From Hymenobacter psoromatis (GTDB lineage: Bacteria; Bacteroidota; Bacteroidia; Cytophagales; Hymenobacteraceae), in assembly GCA_001596155.1 (NCBI GenBank), contig CP014771.1, positions 1,984,001 through 2,048,000 on the forward strand: a stretch of 64,000 nt of DNA, in the 5' to 3' direction. The stretch's first letter is position 1, and each line of letters begins with the position of its first letter. Below the pieces are notes generated by a model, which ran no database searches, was not told the DNA's origin, and saw nothing but the letters and a program-made list of their open reading frames with translations. Made by a program: the position numbers and the translations under genes. Below, piece by piece: positions 8,290-17,315 of the stretch.

Positions 8290-10449
8290 CTAGCGAGGGG
8301 TGGGTGAAGGGGCGGCGGGGCTGGCGGGCACGGCAGCCGGAGTCGCCTGCGCGCCGGTGTTGAGCAGGTCGATGAGGTTGAGGGGCGTAAACTGGGCGGT
8401 GTCGCCGGGCTGCACGGTGCGCGTGGTGTCGCGCACGGCCGTCACGATGTACTTGTTGGCCGGGCCCTTCAGGCTCACCGAGTAGTTCAGGTTGTCGCGC
8501 TGACTATTGGTAATGAGGCCTTTATTCTGCATAATGTCCGCAATGAAGTGGAAATACCAGCGTGTGGTGCCGCGCAGCTCGCCGTATTGGTTGAACGACT
8601 GCTTGTAGTATTTGGGCTTCGGAATAATGCTGGCCAGGTAGATGCACTCGCCCAAGTTGAGCTCGCTGGGCCGCTTGGCGTAGTAAAACAGCGCCGCCTC
8701 GCGGATGCCATATACGCCGCGCTTGCCGCTGGGCCAGCGGTAGGCGGTGGGGCCCCACTCCACGATGTTGAGATATATTTCGAACATCCGCTCTTTGGTG
8801 AGGGTGTGGGTGCGCGTCACCAGCCAGTTTTCGATGAGCCACACCATCAGCATTTCCTCGGCCTTGCGGCTCACGGTCTTCTCGCGGCTCAGAAACACGT
8901 TTTTCACCAACTGCATGCTCAGCGTGCTGCCGCCGCGGGCAAAGCGCTTCTCCTTAATGTCCTCGATGGCCGCGTTCACAAAGGCTTTTTCCATGAAGCC
9001 GTGGTGCCGAAAAAACTGCGGGTCCTCGGTGGTCTGAATCACGGCCGGCATGTAGGCCGATACGTCGGCGTAGGGCGTAAAATCGGGGTTGCTCGGCCCC
9101 ACCAGGAACGTACGCAGCGAATCGCCCTTGTCGTTGTAGGCGGTGAATGGGAACTCGCGCTCCAGCATACTCAGGTCTTCGGCCCCGAAGTGCTTGATAG
9201 TAAAGCCTTTGCTGGGCAGCAAGCTCGATTCCAGGTGCAGGCTATCGACCCGCGCCAGGTCCACGTCGGCCTTGAGGTGGTAGGTCAGCGTGCCGGTGCC
9301 GGCCGTGCCGGCCACCACGTCGAACATGCCCTCGGGCAGCGAATTAAAAAAGGCGTTGGTGGCGGTGGGGTCCGAGTCAATTTTGAGCTTCACCGCCAGT
9401 CGGGGCTTGAGGCGCACCGCGATTTCGGGGTGAAAAACCAATTGATTGAGCACCGCCCGCGTGCCGGGGTCGAGCGACACCGTGCCGCGGCCCAGCGTGG
9501 CCACGAAGTCAAGCTGCCCGCGATGCACCACGATATCTTCCGAGGCCAGGCGCTTGTGGAAAAAGCTGAAGTTGCGGGCCGCCACCGAGCCGCGCACCGT
9601 GAGCTGCCCGTCGGTCCGCTTATCGGCCACGAAATCCTTACCCGTCAGCTGCACCCGAATGGTGTCGAACGACACCAGCGCCCCGAACCGCCGCGCCACG
9701 TAGGGCACCTGCACCGAGCTTTTTACGCCGAACAGCTTCAGGTTCAGGGCGTAGTCGCCGGGCGCGATGGTGCCTTCTACCCCCAGCTCATTCACCACCG
9801 AATCGACATTAGCCGTGAGCTGGCCCTGCACCTCGCCCCCTTCGATGCTGAGGCGCGGCATGTTTAGCTGCACCCGGTGGTGGGGGCTGGTGTAGCTGAC
9901 CACAAACTGCCGGAAATCGGCCTCGCCCGGCACGTTACCGAAGCCCGCATCGAGCACCTGGTTGAGCAGCAGGCCGTAGTTGCGGCCCTGCGCCGTATCG
10001 CGCCGCACCACGGGGGTAGCACCCTGCTTTTTCAGTAGAAAAGCAAAGTTGGTCGCGCCCCTGGCGTCTTTGTGGGCCGTGAGGCGCGCCCCGTCAATCT
10101 GCAATTCGCTGAATACCGGCCGCCCGGCAAAGAGCGAGCGCAGGCTGAGGCTGACTTGCAGGCGGCGCGCCGTGAGCAGCGTGTCGCCGGCCGCCACGGG
10201 GCCGGCCGCGGCCGTCGGCACCAAGCTCATGCCCGCGATTTCGACGGTTTTCAGCGCCGTAAAATGGGCCGGGCCGAGCGTCAGCGTCACCGGATACTTG
10301 GCCTCTACTTTGGTTTTGACCTGTCCCAGCGCGTAATTCAGCAGTTGCTGGCGCTTCCAGAGAAACACGCCGAGCGCCAGCAAAAGCAGCGCCAGCAGGC
10401 CAGCCAGGGAATAAATAAGTCGTTTTTTAGCAAGAGCGGATACGCGCAT
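8290..10449 (-). CDS. GT51 peptidoglycan transglycosylase with AsmA-like N-terminal part
   Basis: Polymerises lipid II into glycan strands at the periplasmic face. One transmembrane helix lies at about residues 10-30. Residues 40-440 look like an AsmA/DUF748-type beta-rich repeat region. The GT51 domain follows: EDPQFFRHHGF near 473 with the catalytic Glu, then GGSTLSMQLVKN near 505 and the YLNIVEWG segment. There is no penicillin-binding transpeptidase domain (no SxxK/KTG), so it is monofunctional like MtgA but much longer because of the N-terminal extension. The C-terminus is a Pro/Ala-rich tail. A -7 promoter element sits 5 bp upstream of the ATG. Confidence 0.88.
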   Translation of the reverse strand: MRVSALAKKRLIYSLAGLLALLLLALGVFLWKRQQLLNYALGQVKTKVEAKYPVTLTLGPAHFTALKTVEIAGMSLVPTAAAGPVAAGDTLLTARRLQVSLSLRSLFAGRPVFSELQIDGARLTAHKDARGATNFAFLLKKQGATPVVRRDTAQGRNYGLLLNQVLDAGFGNVPGEADFRQFVVSYTSPHHRVQLNMPRLSIEGGEVQGQLTANVDSVVNELGVEGTIAPGDYALNLKLFGVKSSVQVPYVARRFGALVSFDTIRVQLTGKDFVADKRTDGQLTVRGSVAARNFSFFHKRLASEDIVVHRGQLDFVATLGRGTVSLDPGTRAVLNQLVFHPEIAVRLKPRLAVKLKIDSDPTATNAFFNSLPEGMFDVVAGTAGTGTLTYHLKADVDLARVDSLHLESSLLPSKGFTIKHFGAEDLSMLEREFPFTAYNDKGDSLRTFLVGPSNPDFTPYADVSAYMPAVIQTTEDPQFFRHHGFMEKAFVNAAIEDIKEKRFARGGSTLSMQLVKNVFLSREKTVSRKAEEMLMVWLIENWLVTRTHTLTKERMFEIYLNIVEWGPTAYRWPSGKRGVYGIREAALFYYAKRPSELNLGECIYLASIIPKPKYYKQSFNQYGELRGTTRWYFHFIADIMQNKGLITNSQRDNLNYSVSLKGPANKYIVTAVRDTTRTVQPGDTAQFTPLNLIDLLNTGAQATPAAVPASPAAPSPTPR

Positions 10450-10454
10450 ACCCG

Positions 10455-10462
10455 CAAAGTTA
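10455..10462 (-). promoter_or_regulatory. -7 promoter element of the GT51 gene
   Basis: On the minus strand this reads TAACTTTG, a match to TAnnTTTG, ending 5 bp before the start codon at 10449. The transcript would be leaderless or nearly so. No -33 TTG is visible at the normal distance. Confidence 0.4.
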
Positions 10463-10582
10463 CCGGGTTGGCGGTTTCCAGTTTCGGGTTTTTGGTTTTT
10501 AAGAGCGGGTTTTTACTGGCCGCCGCCTGGCTGGCCGCCGCCCACGGGTGCCGGTTTAGCCGGCTTGCGTCGCCCTGGCAGC

Positions 10583-10590
10583 TAGTTTTG
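10583..10590 (+). promoter_or_regulatory. -7 promoter element of purB
   Basis: TAGTTTTG matches TAnnTTTG and lies 33 bp before the purB ATG. The nearest TTG upstream (10565-10567) is only 15 bp away, shorter than the usual 19-21 bp, so this is a half-supported promoter. Confidence 0.4.
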
Positions 10591-10623
10591 CGTCCGCAAA
10601 CCCAGTTCCCGCGTCCCTACCCC

Positions 10624-11955
10624 ATGCTCACTGCCCTTTCGCCGCTCGACGGCCGCTACCAGCGCCAAACGGCTCCCCTCGGCCCGTATTTTTCGGAGCT
10701 GGCACTCATGCGCTACCGCGTGCGGGTCGAAGTGGAGTACTTTATTGCCCTCTGCGAATTGCCGCTGCCCCAGCTAGTGGCCGTGCCGGCCAGCGCATTT
10801 CCGGCTCTGCGCGGCCTGTATGAGCAGTTTGGCGAAGCGGAGGCCCAGGCCATTAAAACCCACGAAGCCATCACCAACCACGACGTCAAAGCCGTGGAAT
10901 ATTACCTGCGCGACGAGTTTAAGAAGCTGAACCTGACTGATTTTTTGGAGTTTATTCACTTCGGCCTGACTTCGCAGGATGTCAACAACACCGCCATTCC
11001 GCTCAGCCTGAAAGAGGCCATGACCGATGTGCTGCTACCCCGCTTCAAGCAGGTGAAGGCGCAGCTGGCCGAGCTGGCCGCCGGCTGGGCGGCAGTGCCC
11101 ATGCTGGCGCGCACCCACGGCCAGCCCGCTTCGCCTACCCGCCTGGGTAAGGAGCTGGAAGTATTCGTGGCGCGGCTCGATGGCCAGCTGGCGCTGCTCG
11201 GCCAAGTGCCCTACGCGGCTAAGTTTGGCGGCGCGACGGGCGGCTTCAACGCGCACTTTGCCGCCTACCCCCACCTCGACTGGCATGCCTTCGCTGAGCG
11301 CTTTGTGAACGATACGCTGGGCCTGCACCGCACCTTCCCGACCACCCAGATTGAGCCCTACGACAACCTGGCGGCCTTCTGCGATGGCTGGAAGCGCCTG
11401 AATACCATCTTGCTGGACCTGTGCCGCGACGTGTGGCAGTATATCTCGCTGGGCTATTTCAAGCAGACGCTCAAGGCCGGCGAAGTGGGCTCGTCAGCCA
11501 TGCCGCACAAGGTGAACCCGATTGATTTTGAGAATGCCGAGGGCAACCTGGGCGTGGCCAACGCACTGCTGGAACACTTCGCGGCCAAGCTGCCCATCTC
11601 GCGGCTCCAGCGCGACCTCACCGATTCCACGGTGCTACGCAACCTGGGTGTGCCGCTGGGCCATCTGCTCATCGCGCTCAGCGCCATTGCGCGCGGCCTC
11701 GGCAAGCTGGCTTTGGATGAAAGCGCCCTGGCCCGTGACCTCGACGCCAACTGGGCCGTGCTGGCCGAGCCCATCCAAACTATCCTGCGCCGCGAAAACT
11801 ACCCCGACCCCTACAACGCCCTCAAGCAGCTCACGCGCACCGGCACGGCTATTTCGGCCGCCACCATCGCGGGCTTCGTGGAAGAGCTGGACGTGCCCGA
11901 AAGCGTGAAAGCCGAGCTGCGCGCCCTCACGCCCGCCAGCTACGTAGGCCGCTGA
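10624..11955 (+). CDS. purB: Adenylosuccinate lyase
   Basis: Catalyses two beta-eliminations of fumarate in purine synthesis, from SAICAR and from adenylosuccinate. The fumarase/aspartase signature GSSAMPHKVNP lies at residues 289-299. Other conserved segments are SPLDGRY at the N-terminus, THEAITNHDVKAVEYYL (79-95), FGLTSQDVNNTA (113-124) and ARTHGQPASPT. The start at 10624 is chosen because it gives this N-terminus; the frame is open upstream to 10072 but that part is antisense to the transglycosylase gene. A CCTACCCC motif lies immediately before the ATG. The partner purA is 15 kb away on the other strand. Confidence 0.95.
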   Translation: MLTALSPLDGRYQRQTAPLGPYFSELALMRYRVRVEVEYFIALCELPLPQLVAVPASAFPALRGLYEQFGEAEAQAIKTHEAITNHDVKAVEYYLRDEFKKLNLTDFLEFIHFGLTSQDVNNTAIPLSLKEAMTDVLLPRFKQVKAQLAELAAGWAAVPMLARTHGQPASPTRLGKELEVFVARLDGQLALLGQVPYAAKFGGATGGFNAHFAAYPHLDWHAFAERFVNDTLGLHRTFPTTQIEPYDNLAAFCDGWKRLNTILLDLCRDVWQYISLGYFKQTLKAGEVGSSAMPHKVNPIDFENAEGNLGVANALLEHFAAKLPISRLQRDLTDSTVLRNLGVPLGHLLIALSAIARGLGKLALDESALARDLDANWAVLAEPIQTILRRENYPDPYNALKQLTRTGTAISAATIAGFVEELDVPESVKAELRALTPASYVGR

Positions 11956-12037
11956 GCCACCTTGTTATCTCGTTTATTATTCGGTACTTAGCGCCAGCTA
12001 CTGCGCCGGGCGAGGACCTGCGCGCGGCTTGGTGGGT

Positions 12038-12712
12038 ATGATTGATGCAAACCTGATAGCCAACAAAATTCGCGAGGTGGCCGCCACGGCCGACCTGTAT
12101 CCGGGGATAGTAATCGTGCTCAACAGCCGCACGCAAGGCGTGGAGTACATGTCGGCCCGTGGCCTGGGCCTGCTGCAAATCTCACTGCCGGCGCTGCGCG
12201 CACTAGGCGCGGCCTACCATTCGCGCTTTTTCAATGCCGAAGAATCCGTGCATTACGTGCCGCGCATCTGGGAGCTGCTCAACCGCAACGAACCCGACCT
12301 GGTTATCTCGTTTTTTCAGCAGGTGCGCACCACCCAAAGCACCGACTGGAGCTGGTATTTTAGCTCGTTGCGCCTGCTGCTGCGCGGCCCCGACGGGCTG
12401 CCACTGCTGCTCATTTGCATGGCGTGCCCCGTCGCGCCGCAGGAGCATTTGGCCCTTAAGGTGAATTTGCAGCGGATGCTCGACGAAAGTCATTTTCTAC
12501 GAGCCAACCACGGCCGCTTCGCGACGCTCACCAGCCGCGAGCGCGAGGTATTGCGGCGCTCGGTCCTAGGCCAGTCGGCCCCCGAAATCGCCACGCAGCT
12601 ATTTATATCCCCCAAAACCGCCGAAACCCACCGCCGCAACCTGCGCCGCAAGCTCCAAGCCGAATCGGCATTCGAGCTCAGCCAATACGCCCGGGTTTTC
12701 GATTTGATTTAA
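12038..12712 (+). CDS. LuxR-type helix-turn-helix regulator
   Basis: A 224-residue DNA-binding protein. The C-terminal HTH is clear at about 163-207: LTSREREVLRR, then SAPEIATQLFISPKTAETHR, then NLRRKL. The N-terminal 150 residues may be a PAS-like sensory fold (YMSARGLGLLQIS) but no ligand can be inferred; there is no receiver domain with a phosphoacceptor Asp. ATG 12038 is preferred to TTG 12029. It lies 82 bp after purB and no cognate kinase or synthase is adjacent, so it is an orphan regulator with unknown targets. Confidence 0.8.
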   Translation: MIDANLIANKIREVAATADLYPGIVIVLNSRTQGVEYMSARGLGLLQISLPALRALGAAYHSRFFNAEESVHYVPRIWELLNRNEPDLVISFFQQVRTTQSTDWSWYFSSLRLLLRGPDGLPLLLICMACPVAPQEHLALKVNLQRMLDESHFLRANHGRFATLTSREREVLRRSVLGQSAPEIATQLFISPKTAETHRRNLRRKLQAESAFELSQYARVFDLI

Positions 12713-13143
12713 GGCATTCCCTACCCCCCCCTTGCCCGCTCAGGCTGGCGTATTCTGCCACACTGTCTTCACAACGGGAATCCAATTAAATAACCAAAAA
12801 ATACCTACTTTTAAGTATTGCCCACCAGCACCATGTAGGTGACCTTTGCTAGCATCAACTCCAAATATTAGCCGGCCTTCGCAGGCAAAACCTGGCTATT
12901 TCAGGCTTTAAAGCTCTATTTTACCGTGGCTCTTAGCCCGGCCTGCCACTTGCGTGGCATAGGTTTTTCTTTAACTCACATTATTCTCCGCCGCCTATCG
13001 ATTCTCACTCTACTCCTTTGGGTGGCTACCCCACTCTGAAAACAAACTGCTAATTGCCCGCCGGCCTTGGTTGTTTCCCCTGCTTGAACGGGAGAGATGG
13101 CCGGGGCCGGCTATTTTTGCGGCTTGTCCTTATTATCTGCCTA
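12713..13143. other. 431-bp intergenic region
   Basis: No ORF with coding character is seen between the LuxR gene and the GT9 gene. The stretch is more AT-rich than its surroundings and contains a CCTACCCC motif at 12720 and a CTACCCC at 13026. No canonical TAnnTTTG element was found. The start of the GT9 gene could lie up to 90 bp inside it. Confidence 0.5.
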
Positions 13144-14268
13144 GTGTCCCAGTTCCTGCACGATATCCCCGTTCATCCCGACTGCCGTTTTTTTCGCGGT
13201 GACCTACCCTGCCGGCCCAACAAGGAACACGGCTACACGTGCGGCGACTGCCCAGTGTATGAGCCCGTTACGAAGCGCATTTTGCTCATTAAGCTCGGGG
13301 CAATCGGCGATGTTATCCGCACCACGCCGCTGTTGCGGCGGCTGCGACAGGAGCATTCGGGCTGCTACATTACTTGGCTCACGCTCACGCCGGCCATTTT
13401 GCCGCAGGGCCAGATTGAGGAGATTCTGAAGTTTGACTACGCCAGCGCGCTGCATTTGCAGGCCCGGCGCTTCGACATCGCCATTAACCTCGACAAGGAG
13501 AAAGAGGCCGCCGCGCTGCTGCTCCACGTGCGGGCCGAGCAGAAATTCGGCTATACCCTGCGCGAGTACGACGGCGTGCCCTGGCCCGTGAATGACCTCG
13601 CCGACCACAAGTACCTCACCGGCGTCTTCGACCAGCTCAGCATCGGCAATACCAAGCCCTACGTGCGGGAAATCTTCGAGCTCTGCGGCTTCGACTTCCA
13701 GGGTGAGGAGTATGTGTTTGATACCCACGACGATAAAGGCTACGACTGGCGCGCCCTACCCCCCGCCAGCGCCGGCCCGCGCATTGGCCTCAACACTGGC
13801 TGCGGCGACCGCTGGACCACCCGCCTCTGGAGCACCGGGAAGTGGATTGAATTGATTACCAAGCTGCAAGCCGCCGGCTACGCGCCCGTGCTGCTGGGCG
13901 GCGAGGCCGAACACCCGCGCAACCTGGAGCTGCAAGCCGCCACCGGCGCGGCCTACCCCGGCACCTTCCCCCTACCCCAGTTCATCAACCTGATGAACCA
14001 GATGCAGGGCATCGTGACGCAGGTGACGATGGGCATGCACATTAGCATCGCATTGCGCAAGCCCACTATTTTGATGAATAACATCTTTAACCCGCACGAA
14101 TTTGACCTCTACGGCCGGGGCCAGATTGTGCAGCCCAACAAGCAATGCGTGTGCTTCTACCGCGGCACCTGCCGCCTCGGCACCAGCTGCATGGAAGACC
14201 TGCCCGCCGAAAAGGTATTCGAGGCGGTAATGGAAAGCGTGCCGCTTCCCGCGCAGGGCAGGCTTTAG
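13144..14268 (+). CDS. Glycosyltransferase family 9 (heptosyltransferase-like)
   Basis: Likely transfers a heptose or similar sugar onto lipopolysaccharide core at the cytoplasmic side of the inner membrane. The GT9 N-terminal motif KRILLIKLGAIGDVIRTTPL follows a Cys-rich leader with the pattern DCRFF...PC....C..CPVY (Cys spacing suggests metal binding), a leader I recognise from related Bacteroidota proteins. The C-terminal domain has the LNTGCGDRWTTRLW segment and a late Cys-rich loop (CVCFYRGTCRLGTSC). The start is uncertain: GTG 13144 is used here, but the frame is open back to TTG 13054 and no ATG precedes the leader. Its stop overlaps that of the convergent gene at 14265. Confidence 0.82.
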   Translation: MSQFLHDIPVHPDCRFFRGDLPCRPNKEHGYTCGDCPVYEPVTKRILLIKLGAIGDVIRTTPLLRRLRQEHSGCYITWLTLTPAILPQGQIEEILKFDYASALHLQARRFDIAINLDKEKEAAALLLHVRAEQKFGYTLREYDGVPWPVNDLADHKYLTGVFDQLSIGNTKPYVREIFELCGFDFQGEEYVFDTHDDKGYDWRALPPASAGPRIGLNTGCGDRWTTRLWSTGKWIELITKLQAAGYAPVLLGGEAEHPRNLELQAATGAAYPGTFPLPQFINLMNQMQGIVTQVTMGMHISIALRKPTILMNNIFNPHEFDLYGRGQIVQPNKQCVCFYRGTCRLGTSCMEDLPAEKVFEAVMESVPLPAQGRL

Positions 14269-14660
14269 ACGGCCGGTTGGCTTAGCTCCCGAAAATACGC
14301 TTCGATTTTAACTAGATAATCTCTGGTATAAAAATTAACCCGTCGCCGCCACAGGCTTTCAGAACCCAGCATTCGGTGGCGGGTGCCGGTGTAGCTGGCC
14401 GTGAGGCGCGCCCGCAGCCACTCCGGGTCCCAATAGCCCCACACGCCCGCTACGTCGTGCAGGTTGACCCACAGCGCCGGGGCCACTTCGTCATAGTTTA
14501 TCTGCTTGATTTCGAGCCAAGTGAATCCACTGACTACGCAAACCTCGGCCGTGTGCCGCAGCTCGTTGGGCTGCAATTCGGTGTCGAGATACATATCGGC
14601 TAAGACTTGCCACACGGGCCACCGCCGGTCGGGTTCGGGCACGGGCGGGCGCTGGCTCAT
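14265..14660 (-). CDS. DUF7079-like small protein
   Basis: A 131-residue soluble protein. The segments WPVWQVLADMYLDTEL and LEIKQINYDEVAPAL, then LHDVAGVWGYWD, resemble the DUF7079 family as I remember it. ATG 14660 overlaps the stop of the GT4 gene as ATGA, which argues for translational coupling and for this start rather than 14702. It is the last gene of the minus-strand envelope run. Function unknown; the family is often found as a lone small protein, sometimes near immunity-type genes. Confidence 0.6.
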   Translation of the reverse strand: MSQRPPVPEPDRRWPVWQVLADMYLDTELQPNELRHTAEVCVVSGFTWLEIKQINYDEVAPALWVNLHDVAGVWGYWDPEWLRARLTASYTGTRHRMLGSESLWRRRVNFYTRDYLVKIEAYFRELSQPAV

Positions 14661-15787
14661 AGCCCGGCTACCTCTTTGAGCGCCGCCACCATCACTTCCC
14701 ACGAGAATTTTTTGGCTTCCGCCCGCACGCCGGCCGCGAAGGTTTCCTCCCGGTCATTCGCGTAAAAATCCACCAGCGCGTCGGCGATGGCGAGGGGGGT
14801 AGGCGGCACCACGTAGCCTACCACGCCAGATGGAATCAACTCAGCCAGCCCACCCACGTCGGTAACCAGCATGGGCCTGCCAAAATGGTACGCCACCTGC
14901 GACACGCCGCTTTGGGTGGCGTTTTTGTAAGGCTGAACAACCAGGTCGGCGGCGCTGAAATAATCAGCTACTTTTTCATTCGGAATGAAATCAGTGGCGC
15001 GTACCAGTCGATTTTCGAGAGTGTATTTTTTAATTAATGCCTCATAAGGCGCGGCGTCTTCATAAAACTCGCCTGCGATGAGCAGCTTCACCGGCAGGGC
15101 CGCCACCCGCGCGTCGGACATTGCTTCGAGTAAGATATCCAGCCCTTTATAAGCGCGGATGAAGCCAAAGAACAGCACGTAGCGAAACTGAGGCGCTAGT
15201 CCCAGCGCCACCAACGCGTCGGCCTTCGGCTTGGCCGGCCCAAAGTTGTCGTAAAGCGGATGTGGCCGGTAGAGCGCTGGTTTGTCACGGAAACCCAGCT
15301 TTTGCAAATCGGCCAGCACGGCGCGGCTCATGGTTACGAAGCCGTCGCAGGCGCGCAGAAAGTAGCGCGTCAACGGGCCGTCGCCAGGCCCTTTTTCGTG
15401 CGGAATCACATTGTCGGTGATGGCCACGATGCGCGTGTGACCGTTGCCGCGTGCCAGCCGCGCCACCGTGCCCAGCGCCGGCCCCATAAACGGCAGCCAG
15501 AACCGAAACACCACCAAATCGGGCCGCGCCCGCCGCAATCGCCGCCCTACCCCCATCCACGAGAGCGGGTTCACCGAATTGATACTCACCTCAATATCCA
15601 GGTCCGTCGGCCCGGCTTCGGTGCTAAACTGCGTCTGGCCCGGAAACAGAAAGCCGGGGTATTGCAGCGAGAAGGTGACAATCCGCACCTCGTCGCCCGC
15701 CGCCCGAAAGGCCCGCGCCAACCGCTCGTTGTAGGTGGCCAGGCCGCCGCGCAGGGGGTAGGCGGGGCCAATGATGACGACGTTCAT
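14657..15787 (-). CDS. Glycosyltransferase family 4
   Basis: Retaining GT-B glycosyltransferase, probably adding a sugar to a lipid-linked or cell-surface glycan. The N-terminus NVVIIGPAYPLRGGLATYNERL is the acceptor-side Rossmann start; the C-terminal nucleotide-sugar region has VVQPYKNATQSGVSQVAYHFG and LVTDVGGLAELI, the GT4 EX7E-equivalent area. The start overlaps the stop of the upstream GT2 gene (ATGA at 15784-15787), so the two are translated together. Acceptor and donor cannot be told from sequence. Confidence 0.88.
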   Translation of the reverse strand: MNVVIIGPAYPLRGGLATYNERLARAFRAAGDEVRIVTFSLQYPGFLFPGQTQFSTEAGPTDLDIEVSINSVNPLSWMGVGRRLRRARPDLVVFRFWLPFMGPALGTVARLARGNGHTRIVAITDNVIPHEKGPGDGPLTRYFLRACDGFVTMSRAVLADLQKLGFRDKPALYRPHPLYDNFGPAKPKADALVALGLAPQFRYVLFFGFIRAYKGLDILLEAMSDARVAALPVKLLIAGEFYEDAAPYEALIKKYTLENRLVRATDFIPNEKVADYFSAADLVVQPYKNATQSGVSQVAYHFGRPMLVTDVGGLAELIPSGVVGYVVPPTPLAIADALVDFYANDREETFAAGVRAEAKKFSWEVMVAALKEVAGL

Positions 15788-16761
15788 CGCAGTTTTTCCC
15801 GCACCAGGTAGTCGTTGCGCTTCGGCCCATTGAGCTGCACCAGTTCGCCCAGGAAACCTGCCAAAAACAGCTGCATGCCCACAATCACGGCCACCAGGGC
15901 CAGGAAAAACAGTGGTTGGTCCGTCACGTCGCGGGCGCGGAGATTATGCCAGGCCAGCCACGCTTTCTCACCCACCAGCCACAAGGTCAATACTGTGCCG
16001 AAGAAGAATGACAGCGTGCCCAGCGTGCCAAAGAAGTGCATGGGCCGCCGCCGAAACTTGCCTACGAACGTGATGCTGGCCAAGTCCAGGAAGCCGTAGA
16101 TAAAGCGCTCCAGCCCAAATTTGGTGACGCCGTACTTGCGCTCCTGGTGCTGCACCACTTTCTCGCCTATCTTCTTGAACCCGTTCCACTTGGCAATGAC
16201 CGGAATGTAGCGGTGCATCTCGCCATACACCTCAATAGCCTTCACCACGCGCTGGTCGTAGGCCTTGAGGCCGCAGTTGAAATCGTGCAGTTGAATGCCC
16301 GAAATCGCCCGCGTCGCCCCATTAAAGAGCTTAGTCGGAATAGTTTTCGACAGCGGGTCATAGCGCTTCTGCTTCCAGCCACTTACCAAGTCATAATCGT
16401 CTTCGATTATCATGCGGTATAGCTCCGGCAGCTCCTCGGGCGAGTCCTGCAGGTCGGCATCCATTGTGAACACAACCCGGCCCCGCGCCGCCTCGAAGCC
16501 CACGTTGAGCGCCGCCGACTTGCCGTAGTTGCGGTTGAAACGAATGCCGCGCAGGGCCATATCCTGGCCCGCCAGCGCCTCAATTACCAGCCATGAGTCG
16601 TCGGTCGAGCCATCGTCAATCAAAATCACTTCGTACGAAAGTCCCCGCGCCGTGAGCACCCGCTGAATCCAGCGCGTCAGCTCGGGTAAAGACTCCGCTT
16701 CGTTGAGCAACGGAATGACGATGGACAGTTCCACCGGAAAGCTGGCAGTTAGTTTATTCAA
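15784..16761 (-). CDS. Glycosyltransferase family 2 (DPM/GtrB-like)
   Basis: Resembles polyprenyl-phosphate sugar transferases such as GtrB and ArnC. Motifs: LSIVIPLLNEAESLPEL, DDGSTDDS (nucleotide-binding Asp), MDADLQDSPEE (metal-binding DxD-like), and HDFNCGLKAYD. Two C-terminal membrane helices lie at about residues 238-258 and 282-305. It would charge undecaprenyl phosphate with a sugar for periplasmic transfer. Its first 8 bp overlap the end of the DUF4199 gene, and its end overlaps the GT4 start. The product could feed the envelope glycan modified by the neighbouring GT4. Confidence 0.88.
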   Translation of the reverse strand: MNKLTASFPVELSIVIPLLNEAESLPELTRWIQRVLTARGLSYEVILIDDGSTDDSWLVIEALAGQDMALRGIRFNRNYGKSAALNVGFEAARGRVVFTMDADLQDSPEELPELYRMIIEDDYDLVSGWKQKRYDPLSKTIPTKLFNGATRAISGIQLHDFNCGLKAYDQRVVKAIEVYGEMHRYIPVIAKWNGFKKIGEKVVQHQERKYGVTKFGLERFIYGFLDLASITFVGKFRRRPMHFFGTLGTLSFFFGTVLTLWLVGEKAWLAWHNLRARDVTDQPLFFLALVAVIVGMQLFLAGFLGELVQLNGPKRNDYLVREKLR

Positions 16762-17287
16762 ACTCAGGCTTCGGATTTTTAACGAATGCGGAAGCTATCA
16801 GGCTCACGAGAAAACCCATGAAAAGGGTACCTAATATTACAAAAACAAGCAGTATTGGGCCACTGGTGAATTTTGAGGATAACGCCATTGCCTGGTCAAT
16901 CTGCGCATCTGACATCGTACCCTTAGCTTCCATATCAGCCCGTGCTTTGTCCATTGCCCGCGTCATCGTCTCCGGGTCAATAAAAGTGGTATACACATAC
17001 ACGAACGCTGCACTCAGCACGCCCACCACTACCGAAACCAACGCCCCAATAATAAGGCCCTCCCCGTAGCTCATAAAGCCTCCGTTAAGCTGCTTGTATT
17101 CGCGCTGCGCCAGCACAATGCCCACAATCAGCACCACACTGGTAATGAAGCGCAGATAACTATTTTGCTCCAGATGTAGCGCATACAGGCCGAAGGAAAT
17201 AATAATACTCACAAGGCCTGTCAGCAGGCCGTAGCGTATTCCTATCGCCGAAGGCGTAACTACTACTGTATTAGTTGGTTCCATCAT
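16754..17287 (-). CDS. DUF4199-like membrane protein (second copy)
   Basis: A 177-residue protein with four predicted membrane helices (GIRYGLLTGLVSIIISFG, FITSVVLIVGIVLA, GLIIGALVSVVVGVLSAAF, GPILLVFVILGTLFMGFLV). The AQREYKQLNGGFMSYGEG segment between helices two and three is typical of DUF4199, found in Bacteroidota beside GT2 genes. ATG 17287 (or 17284) is preferred because the earlier in-frame start would overlap the preceding gene. Role unknown; the conserved linkage to GT2 suggests envelope assembly. Base composition is lower in GC than flanking genes. Confidence 0.75.
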   Translation of the reverse strand: MMEPTNTVVVTPSAIGIRYGLLTGLVSIIISFGLYALHLEQNSYLRFITSVVLIVGIVLAQREYKQLNGGFMSYGEGLIIGALVSVVVGVLSAAFVYVYTTFIDPETMTRAMDKARADMEAKGTMSDAQIDQAMALSSKFTSGPILLVFVILGTLFMGFLVSLIASAFVKNPKPEFE

Positions 17288-17315
17288 AAAACGAGTAAAC
17301 AGGTTGGAAAATACG

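Noticed and set aside
8548..9867. 439-codon plus-strand ORF opposite the transglycosylase
   Set aside because: Low-complexity His/Gly/Val-rich translation and antisense to a clear GT51 gene.
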